Source: Alkalihalobacterium alkalinitrilicum
GTDB lineage: Bacteria > Bacillota > Bacilli > Bacillales > Bacillaceae_F
Assembly (NCBI RefSeq): GCF_002019605.1
Contig: NZ_KV917368.1
Coordinates: forward strand, 1,507,617 to 1,571,616
DNA: 64,000 nucleotides
Reading direction: 5' to 3'
Shown in pieces: positions 60,108 through 64,000 of this stretch. The stretch's first letter is position 1. Each line of letters opens with the position of its first letter. Both the position numbers and the translations under genes were made by a program. The notes beneath the pieces were generated by a model that was not told the DNA's origin, ran no database searches, and saw nothing but the letters and a program-made list of their open reading frames with translations.

Positions 60108-61541
60108 ATGATCACGTTTTTAGCATCTATCGCACTACTTATCTTTGGTTATATTTTTTATTCAAAGCTCGTTGAAAAAGTTTTCGGGATTGACGACAGT
60201 AAAACAACTCCAGCTTATGCAAAGAAAGACGGTTTAGATTTTATGCCGATGAGTTGGGTAAAAGGAAGTTTAATTCAATTATTAAATATTGCTGGGCTAG
60301 GCCCAATTTTTGGTGCAATTATGGGTGCACTTTATGGACCAGTTGCTTTTATCTGGATTGTTGTAGGAGCTATTTTTGCTGGGGCTGTTCACGATTATTT
60401 TGCAGGCATGATGTCATTACGACGGGGAGGAGAACAATTCCCTTCGATCGTTGGTCGATATTTAGGAGTAACAATGAAATCTATTATTAACATCGTTTCA
60501 ATCATACTTATGATATTAGTAGCCGCTGCATTTACAGCAGGACCTGCACAGTTGTTAGCATCAATAACACCAATTAATTTTACGGTCGCTATTTTCATAA
60601 TATTTTGTTACTTTGTAATTGCTGCAATGTTGCCTATTAATAAGGTAATTGGTAAAGTTTATCCTATATTTGGAGCAGTATTAATTTTTATGGCTCTAGC
60701 AATTGGTATAGGTTTGTTATTTCAAGAGCAACCAGTCCCTAACTTAACTTTTGAAAATTTACATCCTCAAGAATTGCCAATTTGGCCACTCATTATGATT
60801 ACGATTTCGTGTGGTGCGATCTCAGGTTTTCATTCTACACAAAGTCCAATCATTGCCAGAACAATGAAAAAAGAAAGCGATGGACGTAAAGTATTTTACG
60901 GTGCGATGATTGCAGAAGCCATTATTGCAATGATTTGGGCTGCAGCGGCTATGACTTTTTTTGGAGGAACAGGTGGTTTACAAGCTGCTCTTGCCGAAGG
61001 TGGTCCAGCAGGTGTGGTCGATCTTATTGCAAAATCATGGCTTGGAACTCTAGGAGGTATTCTTGCAATTATTGGTGTTATTATTCTACCTGTAACAACA
61101 GGTGATACTGCACTTAGATCTGCAAGAATGATGCTTGTCGATTTGCTAAGAAATTTATTCAAGTTAGAAGAAAAATGGAAGCAATCATTATTAGCTATAC
61201 CTGTAATTATTACAACATTTGCTTTGACTCAGATCGACTACTCATTCTTATGGAGATATGTAGGTTGGACAAACCAAGTTGTTGCAACTGTCATGTTATG
61301 GACAGCAGCCATTTATCTTTTACAAACAAAAAAATTTCATTGGATATGTTCGCTTCCCGCATTATTTATGACTGGCGTAGTTGGAACATATATCTTCTAT
61401 GCACCAGAAGGTTTCAGCCTTTCTTACCCTCTTTCTGTTGGGATCGGAATTGGTGTAACAATAGTTGTCGCGATCTGGTTTGCTCTACAAGTAAGAAAAA
61501 ACAATCGTATAGGACCAAAAGAAAACTCTAATGCTGCCTAA
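60108..61541 (+). CDS. cstA: CstA-family peptide/pyruvate transporter (carbon starvation protein)
   Basis: The 477-residue membrane protein has about thirteen hydrophobic segments. ATG 60108 follows GAAGGGGA; the six-codon extension would need TTG. Typical CstA stretches are WVKGSLIQLLNIAGLGPIFG, FAGAVHDYFAGMMSLRRGGE near 98-117, CGAISGFHSTQSPIIARTM near 245 and VTTGDTALRSARMM near 335. CstA proteins take up peptides and pyruvate under carbon limitation. Two CodY-like boxes and a sigma-A promoter lie upstream, consistent with induction when nutrients run out. It is shorter than E. coli CstA (701) and matches the Bacillus type. Confidence 0.88.
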   Translation: MITFLASIALLIFGYIFYSKLVEKVFGIDDSKTTPAYAKKDGLDFMPMSWVKGSLIQLLNIAGLGPIFGAIMGALYGPVAFIWIVVGAIFAGAVHDYFAGMMSLRRGGEQFPSIVGRYLGVTMKSIINIVSIILMILVAAAFTAGPAQLLASITPINFTVAIFIIFCYFVIAAMLPINKVIGKVYPIFGAVLIFMALAIGIGLLFQEQPVPNLTFENLHPQELPIWPLIMITISCGAISGFHSTQSPIIARTMKKESDGRKVFYGAMIAEAIIAMIWAAAAMTFFGGTGGLQAALAEGGPAGVVDLIAKSWLGTLGGILAIIGVIILPVTTGDTALRSARMMLVDLLRNLFKLEEKWKQSLLAIPVIITTFALTQIDYSFLWRYVGWTNQVVATVMLWTAAIYLLQTKKFHWICSLPALFMTGVVGTYIFYAPEGFSLSYPLSVGIGIGVTIVVAIWFALQVRKNNRIGPKENSNAA

Positions 61542-61596
61542 GTTAGACTGATGAGAACTACTTCAAATGAATTGGAGAAAGACATATAAATGGAGA

Positions 61597-61628
61597 AACG
61601 CTAGGGCTTTTTTTCCTAGCGTTTTTTT
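61597..61628 (+). terminator. Terminator of cstA
   Basis: AACGCTAGG and CCTAGCGTT form a perfect 9-bp stem followed by TTTTTTT, 55 bases after the stop codon. Confidence 0.9.
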
Positions 61629-61754
61629 GTTGATCATAGTTCTTTACAAACATTTAATATTTTCTTTAATTTTATTACTAGAAATAGTTGTTATAATATA
61701 AACAGAATATGCATATTAAAGTGACCATAATATTTAATTAATGAGGTGATATTA

Positions 61755-62120
61755 ATGAGTGATCAAATCTTACAACAGATTTTACAAGAACTTAAAATCA
61801 TTAAATCTGACCAACAACAAATGAAAGATGATCAGCAAGAAATGAAATCTGACATCCAAAATATGAAACCTCTACTCGATGAGAATACAGCGATTGTAAA
61901 AGCTATTCGTGATCGTCAAGAAGAAACTGATGCCAAACTTGAAAACCTCGCTACCGACGTTCACCAAATCCACGGTGAGATAGCACGTCTTGATGAAAAA
62001 ATTGATGTTACGCATAAAGAAATAGTCGATGAACTACAAAACATTAGAAATGACCTTGATTTCACTTATCAAAAAACTGCAATAAATGAAAGAGAAATCT
62101 ATAAATTAAAAAATAAGTAA
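61755..62120 (+). CDS. Cytoplasmic coiled-coil protein of unknown function
   Basis: GAGGTGAT precedes ATG 61755 (MSDQILQQILQELKIIKSDQ). The 121-residue product is one long heptad pattern, with repeated QQMKDDQQEMKSDIQNMK and DEKIDVTHKEIVDELQNIRN. Bacilli carry many such short coiled-coil proteins, some next to phage or surface-protein genes. No membrane segment or catalytic motif is present, and no function can be assigned. Confidence 0.65.
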   Translation: MSDQILQQILQELKIIKSDQQQMKDDQQEMKSDIQNMKPLLDENTAIVKAIRDRQEETDAKLENLATDVHQIHGEIARLDEKIDVTHKEIVDELQNIRNDLDFTYQKTAINEREIYKLKNK

Positions 62121-62238
62121 TTTCACACTTCCCTTAATTCACTACCCCGCATAATGGATTACAACTTCAATTACTATCATCTAGTTAACCAAATATGTAA
62201 GAAGGCTGGCTATTGTACCAACCTTTTATTCTTAACTT

Positions 62239-63319
62239 TTATAAAAAGATTAACCCAAATATCGTTGAAATTATAAGCCCTAACACAACAGGAATAAAAC
62301 TCTTTCGAACGAGTTCCCTGACTGGTACTTTTGCAAATCCAGCAACGGCTACGAGTGAGGACCATGCTATTAAGGTTCCACCGCCTACCCAGATTGAACC
62401 CATTTGACCGATGGAAGAGCTAATGTAGCTGCATCGACACCTACAGTCGGGCTTAAAGCTCCTGATAACGCCCCTACTAACGGGAGCCCTGAAAATCCAG
62501 AACCATCTAATCCAGTTATCATCCCAATGATGAGAATACCAAAGCCCGCGACAAACGCACTGTCTGGAATAAGCTGTTGTCCAGCTTGGACAAGGTCAAA
62601 AAGGGAAGAAGGGGAATTTTCTACACCTAATATTTGGGCAGATAACTCTCACTTCCGATAAACAAAAATCCTTTGACGATGTTATCACTAACATTACCAA
62701 GTGCTTTCTTCATATTATTAAAGAATGTTGCGGCAATTAATAAAACTGCTGCTGCCCCTCCAATCAGTGCTGCTCCAGACCCACCTTCAATAGACGGTAT
62801 TACACTCGAAAATTTAGCTAGAACCATATAAACGATAATTATTAGAAATGAAAGAGGAACTAGCACAGCAAACAACATACGATATTTGCTATTCTCTTGT
62901 TTTTTGACTTCTGGACCCTCATCATCAACTGCTGAATTTGTTCGTCCCCACACTAATAAATGTTTATCTGAAGGACGTTGTATCGACTTTCTTATAAAAA
63001 TATACGCCAGAGTAATTGCAACTGCACCTGTAATGATCGATAACAAAAAGGCTTTGTCAGCTACCGGACTAACTTCAACTCCTGCAGCAGTAGAACTTAA
63101 CATTGGCGCAATTTGTATAACATAATCTGAAGATAAAGCCATTCCCTGACCAGCTAGTGAAATTGCAATTGCAGCTCCAATTGGTGGTAACCCTGCACGG
63201 ATCGCAACGGGAATGAGCAATGCTCCTACTAACGGGACAGCGGAAGTAGCAATAGAGACAAAATTATTAAAGTTTGAGAATTCTTTCGATTTCAATGGTA
63301 AGCCGTTACAGGAAATCAT
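62239..63319 (-). pseudogene. Decayed polytopic permease gene
   Basis: The longest intact part (62627-63319) encodes membrane segments such as VSIATSAVPLVGALLIPVAI and IGGAAAVLLIAATFFNNMKK, then runs out of frame at about 62640 (ESYLPKY-stop). A second frame continues with SLFDLVQAGQQLIPDSAFV and GMITGLDGSGFSGLPLVGAL to a stop at 62385. A one-base shift near 62410 returns to the real C-terminus (GSIWVGGGTLIAWSSL, then STIFGLIFL, stop 62239). The N-terminus is also missing. The pattern is of an ion-transporter-superfamily permease; the substrate is unknown. Confidence 0.65.
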
Positions 63320-63836
63320 TCGCCATTACAACCAACTTTTCTAAAAAATGGCGTGAGAAGCTGCATTATAAAAGATTACTATTCATCATACTCTTTCTAT
63401 ACTCGTATTAAATAATTTTTGGTGGTAGTAAATAATCATCGCAGAGCTTTTTCTAAACTCATTCAAGCTACAGTAGGAACTCAATCAACACTTATTTTTT
63501 TCTTTTCTAATCTGTAGTATAATTGTCGTTAATTTCTCGAAAGTAGCATTTGGATAATCTTCTTTAAAGAGATTGGAATGTAGATATAATTCCTTTAACC
63601 CACTATGATAAATTATTTCATTGTGACTATTTTTATATCCTGAATTATTCATACTTCGAAGTTAAATCACGATTGAACTCAAAAAACCAATAAATTACTT
63701 CATTATAAAGTGAAATCATAGTAACTTGGCTACTTCAGTTGTGATTTTAAAAGTTTTGCTTGAAAATATCTGTTTTTAGGCAGACTACTCCCTTGGTCTG
63801 GTGTGTAGTTTCTAAAAATTGGTTATTTGATCATTT
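63320..63836. other. Non-coding AT-rich region next to a transposase fragment
   Basis: About 515 bases hold no supported reading frame. The right-hand part should include the terminal repeat of the IS1380-like element beginning at 63837, but I could not define the repeat because its partner lies outside the window. Confidence 0.45.
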
Positions 63837-64000
63837 TTAATTGAATTTCAATTTTTGAACTCGCTGAAGTACTTTCCAAAAGAATTCCTGATACACGAAA
63901 CTTGAGGCTAGTTTAAAGTAAAGGGAACGTCCTGACTTTACTAATTTACTGGCAACTTTAATAATTCGTGTACGTATGGTATCGATTTGCATGGTCTTTT
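63837..64000 (-). mobile_element. C-terminal end of an IS1380-like transposase, cut by the window edge
   Basis: The minus strand reads KTMQIDTIRTRIIKVASKLV, then KSGRSLYFKLASSFVYQEFF and VLQRVQKLKFN to a stop at 63837. The IRTRIIKVASKLVKSGRSLYFKL pattern resembles the extreme C-terminus of IS1380-family DDE transposases. The rest of the gene would lie beyond 64000, so completeness cannot be judged. Confidence 0.55.

Noticed and set aside
1..64000. CRISPR arrays, tRNA or rRNA genes, prophage
   Set aside because: No regularly spaced direct repeats, cloverleaf-like conserved GTTCGA segments or phage structural genes were found by reading.

Overview
The window is AT-rich DNA from a spore-forming member of the Bacillaceae (Firmicutes). 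The assignment rests on gene content: a des-desK-desR cold-membrane operon, MreBH, a sporulenol-type terpene cyclase, a Spo0E-like phosphatase, a Vpr-type subtilase, a class IV polyhydroxyalkanoate (PHA) synthase PhaC/PhaR with PhaQ and PhaP, strong AGGAGG ribosome sites and many U-tailed hairpin terminators. Most genes are on the minus strand. I see no tRNA, rRNA, CRISPR array or prophage.

Layout: 1-838 carries the N-terminal part of a TRAP-transporter binding lipoprotein. 1715-4681 is desR, desK and des, with a likely DesR operator. 5077-8988 is a CitST-like two-component system and a CitMHS citrate transporter. 9159-16086 holds small genes, a cytoplasmic 5'-nucleotidase-like enzyme, a sporulenol-type cyclase beside a LysM gene tail, and a dicarboxylate symporter. 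16087-26334 has a SWIM-SNF2 helicase, PepF, two transporters and a flavin amine oxidase. 26422-33930 includes a broken DUF2254 gene, mreBH, a reductase/hydrolase pair, a DMT exporter and an AcuI-like reductase divergent from a TetR regulator. 34350-40287 is a patatin and the PHA region. 40781-48057 contains speD, a deacetylase broken by one stop codon, a cobalamin riboswitch in front of a ferredoxin-like gene, methionine aminopeptidase and a TPR-dynamin-like GTPase. 48571-51687 is small genes and relics. 51905-56455 is a compact operon of lipoprotein, two glutathionylspermidine-synthase-like ATP-grasp ligases, a DUF350 membrane protein and a K+ channel. 56854-64000 holds a Spo0E-like gene, vpr, cstA, a coiled-coil protein, a decayed permease and the end of an IS1380-like transposase.

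Functional themes: uptake of C4/C6 acids is encoded several times (TRAP, CitMHS, DAACS, CstA), with cre-like and CodY-like sites near some of these genes. Carbon storage is represented by the PHA cluster, which has a PhaR paralogue and another helical protein upstream of phaR-phaC. Membrane adaptation is represented by DesKR/Des and the terpene cyclase.

The two most interesting signals are: (1) a dispersed family of structured, IS200/IS605-like fragments at about 4860, 26820, 51120 and 56575. Two of them share stems with compensatory base changes, which suggests a structured RNA like a TnpB omega-RNA with no tnpB present. (2) the ATP-grasp/DUF350/lipoprotein/K+ channel operon, a poorly understood ligase system. 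All identifications come from reading the sequence; no database search was run.
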